This document shows, one piece after another, positions 22,949-33,049 of a stretch of 64,000 bases of DNA; positions within the stretch are counted from its first letter, which is position 1, and each line of letters begins with the position of its first letter. Under the pieces are notes generated by a model. The model worked only from the letters and a program-made list of their open reading frames with translations. It did no database searches and was not told the DNA's origin. The position numbers and the translations under genes were made by a program. Source of the DNA: Hygrophila difformis (taxonomy: Eukaryota > Streptophyta > Magnoliopsida > Lamiales > Acanthaceae); contig JAOANR010000006.1 in the NCBI GenBank assembly GCA_030278955.1, positions 58,742,915 to 58,806,914 of the forward strand, read 5' to 3'.

Positions 22949-25900
22949 TCAGCGCCAACTTAAAATTCTTGAGACATTAATCAAGTTCAAACAATATTCG
23001 AACTTGATACATGTTACAGCCTTCGTCAACATATCTGCGGGATTCTCGGTGGTCTTGATCTTTTGTACCTTGACTCCACCTTCTTCAATTATTTCCCGCA
23101 CAAAATGGTACCGCACGTCGATATGCTTGGTTCTAGCATGATATACCTGGTTCTTTGCTAGATGAATGGCACTTTGACTATCACAAAACACTGTTACATG
23201 TTTCTGATCAACTCCTAAGTCATCCAGCAATCCCTGTAACCAAATGGCTTCCTTAACAGCTTCTGTAATGGCCATGTATTCTGCCTCCGTTGTTGACAAA
23301 GCAACGGTTGACTGTAAGGTAGACTTCCAACTAACTGGTGCGTTTGCAAGAGTAAATACGTATCCAGTAGTTGATCGACGTTTATCCAGATCTCCTGCAT
23401 AATCTGAATCACAGTACCCAACTATATGCTGACCAGTAACATTAGTCTTCTCAAATATCAACCCAATATCTAGGGTTTTCAAGATATACCTTAGAATCCA
23501 TTTCACGGCTTGCCAATGATCTTTACCGGGATCATGCATGTACCTGCTCACTACTCCAACTGCATGTGAAATGTCAGGCCTTGTACACACCATTGCATAC
23601 ATCAAGCTACCCACCGCATTTGAATAAGGAACCTTTGACATGTATTCTCGTTCCTCTTTCGTCTTCGGGCATTGTGAAGCACTAAGTTTGAAATGAGGAG
23701 CAAACGGTGTACTTACAGGTTTGGTTTTGTTTGTCATGCCAAACCGCTGCAATACTTTCTTCAGATATTGCTTCTGAGTCAAACTCAGAGTGCCCCTATT
23801 CCTGTCTCTCGTTATCTCCATACCGAGAATTTTCTTTGCTTCACCGAGATCTTTCATTTCGAACTCCTTGCTGAGTTGAGACTTCAATCTGCTTATCTCT
23901 CCTCTATCTTTAGATGCAATTAACATGTCATCTACATATAGAAGAAGATAAATGAAAGATCCATCTTGTAGCTTACGAAAATATACACAATGATCAAAAC
24001 TGCTCCTGGTGTACTTCTGGCCCATCATGAATTGATCAAATCGCTTATACCATTGTCTTGGTGATTGTTTCAATCCATAAAGCGATTTCTTCAGTCTGCA
24101 AACCCAATCTTCTTTTCCAGCAACTTTATATCCTTCTGGTAGGGTCATGTAGATTTCCTCTTCCAAATCACCATGTAAGAATGTCGTTTTTACGTCCATT
24201 TGAACTAGTTCCAAGTCCAACTGTGCTACCAAGGCCAACAAAATTCGAATGGAGGAATGTTTTACAACAGGGGAAAATACCTCATTGTAATCAATTCCCT
24301 TCTTTTGAGCATAGCCTTTGGCTACCAATCTTGCCTTGTAGCGCACGTCATTCTTTTCTGGAAATCCTTCTTTCTGATCATAGACCCACTTGCAACCAAT
24401 TGCCTTCTTTCCCTCTGGGAGTTTAGCTAGCTTCCACGTGTGATTTGCTTCAAGGGAATGCATTTCCTCGTCCATGGCTTTCTTCCACTTTTCTTTCTCC
24501 GGACTAATTTTTGCATCAAGAAAAGTTTGTGGTATACCTTCTTCAATAACAGGAAGTGCATAGGCCAGCATACTTTCGAATCGAGCAGGTCTCCGAATTT
24601 CTCTTCTTGGCCTCCTAATTGCAATTGGTAAATCTTGTTGCTCCTGAGGTTCTTGGGTTAAAACCTCACTTTCACTGGGCTCTTCTTCGGTACTTGGACC
24701 ATCGTTTTCTATTAGTTGACCATCTACCTCTCTGGTTGTAGATGTCTGAAACTCCACCTGTTGAGGATAATGCTCCACCTGCTGAGGAGTACTATCCGCC
24801 TGCTGCTTGGTTACCTTATTCAACATTATTGATTCGTTGAACGTAACATCCCTGCTAAAGATCACCTTTTTCATCTCCGGGCACCATAGGCGATATCCTT
24901 TGACTCCCGAAGATATCCCTACGAAAACAGCTTTTCTCGCCCTCGGATCCAGCTTTGATTCTTTCACGTGATAATAAGCAGCGGAACCGAACACACGTAA
25001 AGAATCATAATCATTTGCAGGTTTGCCAAACCATGCCTCCAAAGGTGTCTTGCCTTTAAGAGCAGTTGATGGTAGTCGATTGATTAGATGGCTCGCATAT
25101 GTCACCGCTTCAGCCCAGAACTGCTTGCCCAAATTAGCATTGGACAACATACACCGAACTTTCTCCAACAATGTTCGGTTCATCCGTTCAGCCACACCAT
25201 TCTGTTGTGGCGTGTCCCGCACAGTGAAATGTCGGGAAATACATTCCTTCTTGCACAAGTCGAAAAAAGGGTCATTTCGATATTCTGTGCCGTTATCAGA
25301 TCGAAGCACTTTAATCTTCCTCCCGGTCTGGTTCTCCATCATGTTCTTCCAAGTGAGGAATTTCCCGAATGCTTCATTTTTTGTTCGCATGGGATACACC
25401 CATACTCTCCGGGAAAAGTCATCAACAAACGTTACAAAATAATGGTTTCCTCCCAAAGAAGCCGTCTTGGTAGGTCCCCACACATCTGAGTGAATGTAAT
25501 CCATAATGCCTTTAGTGTTATGGATTGCTGTTCCGAACTTCACCCGCGTTTGCTTTCCCAGAACACATTGCTCGCAAAATTCAAGTTTGCAAGTCTTTGC
25601 ACCCTTCAATAATCCTTGCTTTGCCAGAGTCTGCAAGGATTTTTCCCCAGCATGCCCAAGCCTCATATGCCATAGCTTGGTCATCTTCTCTTCCTTGTCT
25701 GCTTCTGATACTGCTGCTGCAATGCCAACCACTGTATTGCCCTGGAAGTGGTATAAGTTATTTTTCCTTATACCTTTCATGATGACAAGTGCTCCCGAGA
25801 TCACTTTCATAATCCCATCCTCAATGTGGATGGAGTGGCCTTTGGCTTCCAAGGCTCCCACTGATATGAGGTTCTTGGCAAATTTCGGTATGTACCGAAC

Positions 25901-26977
25901 TTCCGTCAGCACCTTGGTTGTTCCATCGCGGTTCTTCAGATATACTGAGCCAACTCCAGCTATCTGGCAATATCCGTTGTTGGCTAGGTAGACAACTCCA
26001 CCGTCAACACTTTCAAGGTTGACAAACCACTCCTTCCTGGAACACATGTGGAATGAGCATCCGGAGTCTAGCAACCAGCCGTCAGTGCTAGTTACTGATG
26101 AGGCACAAGCTAAGGAAAACTCTGACTCATCACTATCAGCAACACAGGCCTCTGCAACCGCTTTCCCCTTTTTCTTTTGCAACTTAGGACAGTCTTTCTT
26201 CCAGTGTCCTTTCTCATGACAAAGGATACATTCGTCTTTTGCCACTCTGCTTCTTGACTTGGATCTGCCTCTTCTGTCCGACTTGTACTTTTGGCTACGG
26301 CCCCGAACGATATGGGCTTCACCAGTCGAACTTCTGTGTTCTAACTTATCTTTCTTCCTGATCTCGTTAGAATACAAGGCATTGGCAACTTCTTTAAAAG
26401 ATATCGTTTCTTTTCCAGTCAGCATACTAACAATGATATGCTCGTATTCATCGGGGAGCGAAGCTAACAGTATCAGCGCCTTGTCGACGTCATCTATCTT
26501 CTCGTCAAGATTCAATAAGTCGGTGACCAAAGAATCGAATCTTGTTATGTGTTCATTCATCGTGGTACCGGGCAAATACTGGAATCGATACAGCTTCGTC
26601 TTCATGTAGAGCTTGTTTTCCGTGCTCTTTTTCATGAATTTATCTTCCAGTTCTTTCCACAGTCTGTGCGCCATCGTCTCTCTCATAAGCGGATACTTCT
26701 GCTCCTTTGAGAGACATAGCCGAATTGTACCACACGCAAGACGGTTGATCCTCGTCCAGTCTTTATCATCAACACCATCTGGTTTGGTTTCTACAAGTGC
26801 CCCATCCAGCTCCTGCTGGTACAAGATGTCCAACACCTCGCACTGCCACATACCAAAATTATTGGTACCGTCGAATTTTTCGACGTCAAATTTGGCATTT
26901 GAAACCATCGTCCGTGATGACGATGTCACCAACGGCTTCGGATCTGAAGTTGACATTTCACCGGACCTATCCGCCAT
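22949..26977 (-). CDS. Copia B gag-pol polyprotein, 1342 aa
   Basis: This is an intact single frame for self-replication of the element, close in layout to tobacco Tnt1. Gag includes NFGMWQCEVLDIL and a CCHC knuckle C-ILC-HEKGH-WKKDC. The protease is WLLDSGCSFHMC. Integrase has HMRLGH...CEQC, IHSDVWGP, SDNGTEY and [15 protein letters not shown]. Reverse transcriptase has VQMDVKTTFLHGDLEEEIYM, SLYGLKQSPRQW and the YVDD active site. RNase H has YCDSDYAGD and STTEAEYMAITEAVKEAIWL. Integrase before RT marks Ty1/copia. The end (NPADMLTKAV) is the usual C-terminal tail. The start ATG is about 125 nt past the 5' LTR. No frame-breaking lesion was seen. Confidence 0.95.
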   Translation of the reverse strand: MADRSGEMSTSDPKPLVTSSSRTMVSNAKFDVEKFDGTNNFGMWQCEVLDILYQQELDGALVETKPDGVDDKDWTRINRLACGTIRLCLSKEQKYPLMRETMAHRLWKELEDKFMKKSTENKLYMKTKLYRFQYLPGTTMNEHITRFDSLVTDLLNLDEKIDDVDKALILLASLPDEYEHIIVSMLTGKETISFKEVANALYSNEIRKKDKLEHRSSTGEAHIVRGRSQKYKSDRRGRSKSRSRVAKDECILCHEKGHWKKDCPKLQKKKGKAVAEACVADSDESEFSLACASSVTSTDGWLLDSGCSFHMCSRKEWFVNLESVDGGVVYLANNGYCQIAGVGSVYLKNRDGTTKVLTEVRYIPKFAKNLISVGALEAKGHSIHIEDGIMKVISGALVIMKGIRKNNLYHFQGNTVVGIAAAVSEADKEEKMTKLWHMRLGHAGEKSLQTLAKQGLLKGAKTCKLEFCEQCVLGKQTRVKFGTAIHNTKGIMDYIHSDVWGPTKTASLGGNHYFVTFVDDFSRRVWVYPMRTKNEAFGKFLTWKNMMENQTGRKIKVLRSDNGTEYRNDPFFDLCKKECISRHFTVRDTPQQNGVAERMNRTLLEKVRCMLSNANLGKQFWAEAVTYASHLINRLPSTALKGKTPLEAWFGKPANDYDSLRVFGSAAYYHVKESKLDPRARKAVFVGISSGVKGYRLWCPEMKKVIFSRDVTFNESIMLNKVTKQQADSTPQQVEHYPQQVEFQTSTTREVDGQLIENDGPSTEEEPSESEVLTQEPQEQQDLPIAIRRPRREIRRPARFESMLAYALPVIEEGIPQTFLDAKISPEKEKWKKAMDEEMHSLEANHTWKLAKLPEGKKAIGCKWVYDQKEGFPEKNDVRYKARLVAKGYAQKKGIDYNEVFSPVVKHSSIRILLALVAQLDLELVQMDVKTTFLHGDLEEEIYMTLPEGYKVAGKEDWVCRLKKSLYGLKQSPRQWYKRFDQFMMGQKYTRSSFDHCVYFRKLQDGSFIYLLLYVDDMLIASKDRGEISRLKSQLSKEFEMKDLGEAKKILGMEITRDRNRGTLSLTQKQYLKKVLQRFGMTNKTKPVSTPFAPHFKLSASQCPKTKEEREYMSKVPYSNAVGSLMYAMVCTRPDISHAVGVVSRYMHDPGKDHWQAVKWILRYILKTLDIGLIFEKTNVTGQHIVGYCDSDYAGDLDKRRSTTGYVFTLANAPVSWKSTLQSTVALSTTEAEYMAITEAVKEAIWLQGLLDDLGVDQKHVTVFCDSQSAIHLAKNQVYHARTKHIDVRYHFVREIIEEGGVKVQKIKTTENPADMLTKAVTCIKFEYCLNLINVSRILSWR

Positions 26978-27087
26978 TTCTGCTTCAAAGTTTAATTAAT
27001 AGCTCACAAACAGTAGCTCAACCGAGATGCGTTTCTGATGTGGAAGATCAGCTTAGCTGCGACCACAGAGCATACTATGCAACCAAG

Positions 27088-27099
27088 GCTCTGATACCA
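27088..27099 (-). promoter_or_regulatory. tRNA-iMet primer binding site of copia B
   Basis: TGGTATCAGAGC on the minus strand, 2 nt inside the 5' LTR. It is the canonical plant copia minus-strand primer site. Confidence 0.9.
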
Positions 27100-27101
27100 A
27101 T

Positions 27102-27484
27102 TGTTGTGGAATAATGGAGCTATTAATTAAATAATAAAGAGAACACCAAGATTTAATGAGGTTCGGCACAAATATGCCTACGTCCTCCGGGCCCCACCGA
27201 ACTATTATTTCACTATGAAATGAAATAATATTACAAAAAGGTTATAGGAAATAATCCTATACCACAAAACCCTCTCAATGAGAAACACTCACAAAGGCTA
27301 AAAACTACAATAGGAGAAGAGAGATCAAAGGCAAGCTTCTTGCCTTTGCTTGTGTTGGGATGTTCTTACAAATGAGTGGCCTTGGTATTTATAGGCACAA
27401 AATCCATCCACTCCACTAACTTCATCTACTACATTAAATTCATCAACTCCATTTTCTCCATTGGATTTGGATGCCCACTTCACA
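27102..27484 (-). repeat. 5' LTR of copia B
   Basis: 383 bp, matching 22479-22861. A TATA box (CTATAAATA on minus) lies near 27394-27386. Confidence 0.9.
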
Positions 27485-27522
27485 GATATATCAGACCTAC
27501 ACGCTCAATAGCGAGATCCGGA

Positions 27523-27820
27523 TTGACGAGATGACTGACTCCTAAGGTGGTTTGGTTACTAAACCTCCATTGCTTGATGGAACCAATTATGCCTACTTGA
27601 AAGGTTAAATGGAGGTCTTTCTCATGTCACTTGAGGATGGAACTTGGGATGGCACTGAGACTCGGTATCAACCACCTATGTTCGAAAGAGGGGATGGACC
27701 ACAAATCACCAAACCCAGATCTGAGTGGACATCAGGAGAAATGATTGCTTCAACAGGAATTCCAAAGCCATGAATGCTATTCACAATGCCATCATTAGAG
27801 ATACCGAAGATGTAAAATTG
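27523..27820 (+). pseudogene. Decayed copia gag fragment
   Basis: The plus strand reads PPLLDGTNYAYLK, MEVFLMSLEDGTWDG and, after a frameshift, AMNAIHNAII. These are hallmarks of copia gag N-termini of the UBN2/DUF4219 kind ('PPLFDGxNYxxWKxxMxxFL'). In-frame stops and at least one frameshift break it. Copia B lies inside this older element. The sequence switches to caulimovirid-like DNA at about 27825. Confidence 0.75.
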
Positions 27821-27856
27821 TTTATAGGGGTGGAAAAAATGTTGTGAATTTCTAGA

Positions 27857-28200
27857 CTATTTATCAACCTTAATCAGATATAAACAAAATTTGCAATCAA
27901 ATATAGAAAACGTTTTAGCACATTTGATGCATTCAATTAAGTTTTCTCTACTTGGAATGTAATAACCATGAAATTGTAGTATTTTATTAATATACTGATA
28001 ATTTGTTACCAACATGGATTCACCTCTTTTTATTTCACAATGGTTTCTTACCCAAAATCCAAGACTCCTATAGGCTGGAACTCTAGGTTCAATAAGTTTA
28101 AGATCGATATGATCCTTGATATTTTGTTGGATATCTTTCTTATTCGGCTGCTTTGTCATTAAGATGGCTTTGTATCGAACATACTCATATTTATATTGTT
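27857..28200 (-). pseudogene. Caulimovirid reverse transcriptase fragment
   Basis: About 100 codons are open on the minus strand. They show the N-terminal RT layout of Caulimoviridae: an IEP-type turn, then a VRNHxEI-like block (WVRNHCEIKRG), then a GYYIP block and an FDCK block. The catalytic aspartate motif further on is absent because the fragment ends in a stop at 27857. It is a fossil and cannot act as a polymerase. Confidence 0.85.
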
Positions 28201-29524
28201 CTTTTACCTGTAGAATAGATTCGATCTTATTTTTATCTCACTATACCAGAGGTCATCATTAAAGTTTATCTGGATAAGCTTTGACATTTTCGAGAGATAG
28301 TTTAGTCTCCTGAATAATGTCTAATGAAGTTATATTTAATGACTTCATTTCCTTCATTACTTCTTTGAAATTTATAATTTCTTCAATAGATTTCTCATGA
28401 AATCCTTGTTGTCTAAAAGATAACAAAGTCTTACCAAACTTTCTCTTTCATGCATTTTCAGATGGGTTAGTTTGCAATTTTATCACCACGTTTGCTGCGA
28501 AATACTATAGGCATTAACGTGTTTAATGTCTTTTGTTTGCGCAACACTTGTGTCTCATTTCCACAACTTATGATAAATATTAACAAATTTATTTGGTTAT
28601 CTTGAACATATTTTGTAAAGGTTTGTATAAAATTATTACCTCACAAAAATATCTGCTCATGTATCACAAAAGTAAATAGGAGGTATTTTTACCTTGAACC
28701 AAAGCGTACCGAATGCTCTCTAATAATGCTATTGGGGAAGCAAATACTGTTATTATGTACTAAGAGTTTTTGAGAAAAATCTCTTCCTGCAATATTTCTA
28801 ACGATTCCAGAGCTTTGCTAGTTCTGGTTTTCTTGTACAAATACCTAATCTTGAATCAATATAAGCTGAAAAATATTTTGACTTATATTGTTCATATTTT
28901 ATCCTTACTGAGATATAAAAAGAGAATGGACTTGCCATTTAATTCTGATGGTATGACCCTTCAGATTAATTTCTATTCCATTATCCCTTCTCATCCATGG
29001 TTTCTAACTTTCGAGAAAACTTAATTCCTAAAATCATAACTCTATTATATTTTTCAGCCGTGCCCAAAACCCTGATTTCGTGTCATACAATTTCAGTTGT
29101 TCCTTCACTATTGTAAGTAATACTATAAGTCATTAAATGGAGAAATGATATCAAATATGACTTTTATCTCTTTCCATCCTTATGGCATTTAATCTTTATG
29201 ATATCTACCCTGATGGACTGATGACTTAGATGTTTAATTAACTCATTTCTTTGTAGCCATAATTCTGCCTTCGAAAAAAGACATACGACTTGCATACTCA
29301 ATTCTAGTGCTTGTTGATCTGTTTAGAACTGGGTGATCTCCTGTTTAAATTTCTACTCCTCATAGCCTTGGTATCCGGGTAGGATTCAAAGTCATGATTC
29401 TTTGAAAATTCTAGGAATATCTATATACTCTTTCATAAGAAATAGGCCGGAATAATGACTATTGAAATATGCATAAGAAATTCTATAAGTTATAGAGTAT
29501 GGTTTATTTCCTTCTTTCATAGGA

Positions 29525-29890
29525 TATTTTATTTTGTCAGAACTCTGCTGAAACTTGGCCAGCTAAGCTATAGAAGATTCTGGGATTAATGTCAAACATT
29601 AACTTCCTCGCATATAAATTCCCTACCATAGTTCCAAGAAGACCATCTTTAATGTTATTGATTCTTCTATCAGTAACTTATAGATGTAATTCAGAATCAA
29701 TATCTTATTTGAAAGTTGTCTAGATTACTACTTCGATGGCTCTTATATGGATCTATGTAATTGTAATGGCAATCTCCTCTTTAATTCTACTTAATTCTTA
29801 AAGAATATCTTCTTTAGGAATCAACAGCATATCCGTAACATTACAAGTGATTCAATAGGAATTGCAAATTCACATGCACTTGCCTTGTAG
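29525..29890 (-). pseudogene. Caulimovirid movement-protein fragment
   Basis: The minus strand, over two frames, shows the 30K-type movement protein pattern of Caulimoviridae. A CEFAIPIE start is followed by an IHIRAIEVV block and then an INNIKDGLLGTMVGNLYAR block. At least six stop codons and one frameshift interrupt it. It lies between the zinc-knuckle and the RT remnants. Confidence 0.65.
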
Positions 29891-30399
29891 ATAAAGTTTT
29901 GTCTTCTCCGGTTGAGCCCCATTTGATGGAGAAGTCGTCCGATCCCGCCAATAAAGAATCCATCATATGGATTGAGGTCAGAACCCGTAGAATGGCTTAA
30001 TTGAGTAAAATAAACTATTCATACCAACAAGGTACATTTTTTTCTTTGTAATTATCCGATAAGATCTCCAAAGTTAAGCGTGTTTGCCTTAGAATAACTA
30101 TAGAATGGGTGACCTCCTGTGAAGTATCCTAGGGTATGAATGAGTGAGGTCAAAGACAACTGTAAAGAGCTCATATTAGTTTATGGGGTCAGCCTTCATG
30201 TTCGAGCAGGAAACATCTAGAGTAACTCTCTATATGTTACAATTATCCTTTCCATGGTTCGATTCAAGATAACTATCCTTAAAAAGAATCCAGATAGGTT
30301 CATAGTGGTCTGAATCATGTCTTTTTCAGTCAGACTCGATTGAAGATCCATCTGAGTATAGGTCTGAGTTGCTTCTTCTCGTAGATGTTTTCATGAGGG

Positions 30400-30620
30400 G
30401 ATGTTCCCAAATTGATATACTAGTACCAATTTTCTATAGTAAACTGCTTCCAGGATATTCTCTGTTGCCTCGTACTTTCGCATCTCATTATTCTGAGGGC
30501 ATTATGGTGAAATATGGCCTCTTGCCCCGCACTTCCAACAGTTGCAATCTTTGAAGCTTTTGTTGGCTCGAGTATGGGCTCATCTGAATGTTCTTTTTGA
30601 CATCGTTCTTCATGTGCTCC
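30400..30620 (-). pseudogene. Caulimovirid coat-protein zinc-knuckle fragment
   Basis: The minus strand at 30546-30499 has a Cys-x-Cys followed by C-x2-C-x4-H-x4-C, the zinc knuckle of caulimovirid capsid proteins. A stop codon (30504-30502) falls between the His and the last Cys. The residues following (KYEATENILEAVYY) are also capsid-like. It is non-functional. Confidence 0.65.
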
Positions 30621-31706
30621 GGGCTGTTGTGCTAGTTGATCTCTGGGATGAACTCTTCATCGCCTTCAACTTTGTATGTTTTGGCTTTGCTCTTGGACCA
30701 TCATGCTCTTCTTTTTCGAAATGAAGGTCTTCTAAAACTTTCGTTGTAAGAGCATCTACTTTTCTTCATTTTCCTTTTCTCATCGAATTCTCCTATAATT
30801 GTTGGAAAATTATTTTTCTCGCAACAAATAGTGTTTTTTTTTAAAAAAAAAATTTAAATCTTTTGATGTTCTTTTAGGTTGTTGTCTATTGACACTATTC
30901 CCTGAGCTAATCATTTAGGAATGACATTTTTTGAGCTACGGAGTCCACCCTAAGAGGGATACTTAATATGATTGGATCAACATCTTTGTCCATAGGCTGC
31001 AAATTATTGCAAAGAACATGGGACATGCCACTTCGGATGTCATCTTACACCTAAATAGGTATTTACGAAATTAGTAAATGTATTCATCTCAAATGCAAAT
31101 ACTTCTTAATTCTAGACCCAAGAAGGATTGGGTATAGACATTGATCTTTTCGGCTTCAATTTCTTCAAAATAAAATCTCCTATAAAATTGGTTTTGAATA
31201 GGAGACCAAAGCATTTTCAGGTTGTGCTTTTTTATTAATTTAGTGCTGCCGTCAGGTTCTTCCGGTCAAACTTTGCACATCATTTAAGACTTATATTTAT
31301 CCATCTCACAAAATTTTCTTTGTCAAGATTCATGGTGGTTGTTGTGATCTTTATGGAAGCCACCCGTTCATCGATTAGTTCCTCGATGATTTGGAAGTCG
31401 ATGACGTCGAGCTTCAGTACTATACATATGAATATAATGGTTATAGCATCGTCTTATCCTACGATGTGGAATCTAGTGCCCTACTGAGGTTTGTACTGGG
31501 TTTCATACGGGATTAATAAATTAAAATCTTTGAATTGAAACCTTTAGTCGAGATAAATTAAAAACATCGATCGGACTTTAAAAGCGGTGTGTTGAAAGAT
31601 TGTGAGATTTCTGCTTTCTTGCTTATATGAACCCAGGTTACTCCACCGATTGTTGGAACCCTGATCTTGAAATTTAACCCCCAAAAAAAAAAAAAAAAAA
31701 AAAAAA

Positions 31707-32969
31707 CATGAAAAGGTAGATGTCGGTTTTGGACTTTTACATTGCATAAGAAAAATCAACGAAGTGAAGCTTAACATACTCAATCATTTAGGGGAAAAAA
31801 ATTTGTAGACCAAAATTTATTTAAATTTGTTCTCCATTAATTTTTTTAAAAATATTAATTTAAATATTTAAATGATGATAATTGATTCATGATTGTTATA
31901 CATATTAAAAACGAACAAACTAACTTTATAAGAATCACGAGGGAAGGCGATTATATCAGCCAATGAAAGAATTGGCGACAAACAAGGCAACATATACAAG
32001 AGAGTTCTTTGCAACGGGAGTGGTTTCTGAGCTGGCGCCTGTATCTATTGGCCGTGATGGCCGGGCATTTAAAAGTGATGACAGTGTGTATGTAAATTGA
32101 TGTGTGGGTATGAAAAAATGATAAATGGGGGTTATAAATAAAAAGATTAAAAAAAATACAATCTACAATTTATACATCCCTTTATAAAACATACATATCA
32201 CTTTACGAGTCCTATACATCATTTTATTCATGCTAGTACCTGCTGGCATAAAAATTGCCAGCGCCCAAACTTAATTGCTTTGCAATGTTGTTTGTCTCCA
32301 TGTGATGAACGAGGTGATTGGTATATACATCATCCCTCTTTTTAGGTATTATACTTCATGTTTTCTCGTAATTCAAAACATATTTTTTAACGCAAATTTT
32401 ATTTATAAATCTAATTAAAGTATACACTTTTATGCTTAATTTTTTTAAAGTAAAAAAATTAAACCTTCACTTCTAAAACTTGAAAATAATTAGATCCGAA
32501 CCAATTCAAAATTTCCAAAAGGATCAAATACTACCCCTTTACTTAGTACTTTATCATTTTAACCCCTGAATTTTTATTTCCTATTTAAATTGGAATTTTT
32601 TTAATAGATTTCAAACAAAAATGGCAAGCATGCATGAGTAAATAAAACTAAAATGCTAATCTTTATATCATGAGTTTGACAACAATTTGCAATTGATTTT
32701 TTCAAGCTTTGATATTAACTTTATTTTATTTTATCAATTTAATTTAAAACTGTATTATAATATAAATGTTATTAAATTTTTTATTTTTATTTCAGTTATA
32801 TGTTTTACTATTTTTTATAATTATTAATTTAGTTTAGATAAAATTTTACATAGAATAAAAATTAAATATACTTAAATAATAAAATTATATTTTTAAATTA
32901 AAATGTAATTGAATTATATTAAATAAAAAATACTCCTATATGTGTCCTATTGACGTGTTGACAATGTTT
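31707..32969. other. Intergenic AT-rich stretch
   Basis: No gene is recognised. The stretch at 31960-32290 is less AT-rich and holds no convincing frame. It shows CTGGCGCC / TGCCAGCGCC patches that pair weakly with each other. Confidence 0.6.
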
Positions 32970-33032
32970 TTTTCTTTTTTTTTTTTTTTTTTTTGGTGAA
33001 AGATGTGCCAAGCACATCGGCAAATTTTTATT
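32970..33032 (-). mobile_element. Severely 5'-truncated retroposon with 17-bp target duplication
   Basis: The direct repeat ACGTGTTGACAATGTTT occurs at 32953-32969 and 33033-33049. Between them lies a T-rich run (poly(A) on minus) plus about 38 bp of unique sequence. A target duplication of this length and the A-tail identify a LINE-mobilised insertion. Confidence 0.8.
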
Positions 33033-33049
33033 ACGTGTTGACAATGTTT

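Larger units (their letters stand above)
22479..27484 (-). mobile_element. Ty1/copia retrotransposon B (Tnt1 type), full length, young
   Basis: The 383-bp LTRs (22479-22861 and 27102-27484) read identical. The 5-bp target duplication GATAT lies at 22474-22478 and 27485-27489. The primer site TGGTATCAGAGC (initiator tRNA-Met) lies on minus at 27099-27088, 2 nt from the 5' LTR. A purine-rich tract (AAGGTGGAGATT) abuts the 3' LTR at 22873-22862. One open frame spans the interior. All parts needed for autonomous movement are visible, and identical LTRs suggest recent insertion. Confidence 0.95.
27826..31680 (-). mobile_element. Endogenous caulimovirid (pararetrovirus) remnant
   Basis: Minus-strand coding debris with caulimovirid features is spread over about 3.9 kb. 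A zinc-knuckle coat-protein segment is near 30.5 kb, a movement-protein segment near 29.6 kb and a reverse transcriptase segment at 27.9-28.2 kb. All parts have stops and frameshifts, so nothing is expressible as a viral protein. RNase H and the far 3' part are missing at the left edge. The order coat, then movement, then RT fits cavemovirus/solendovirus-type layout better than badna- or petuvirus layout (movement first). A run of A at 31682-31706 marks the upper edge. Confidence 0.75.

Noticed and set aside
22753..22980. Plus-strand frame over the copia B LTR edge
   Set aside because: Lies over LTR and untranslated sequence of a minus-strand element.
31544..31783. 79-aa minus frame with a Phe run
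   Set aside because: Made by the poly(A) tract at the edge of the viral remnant; no homology.
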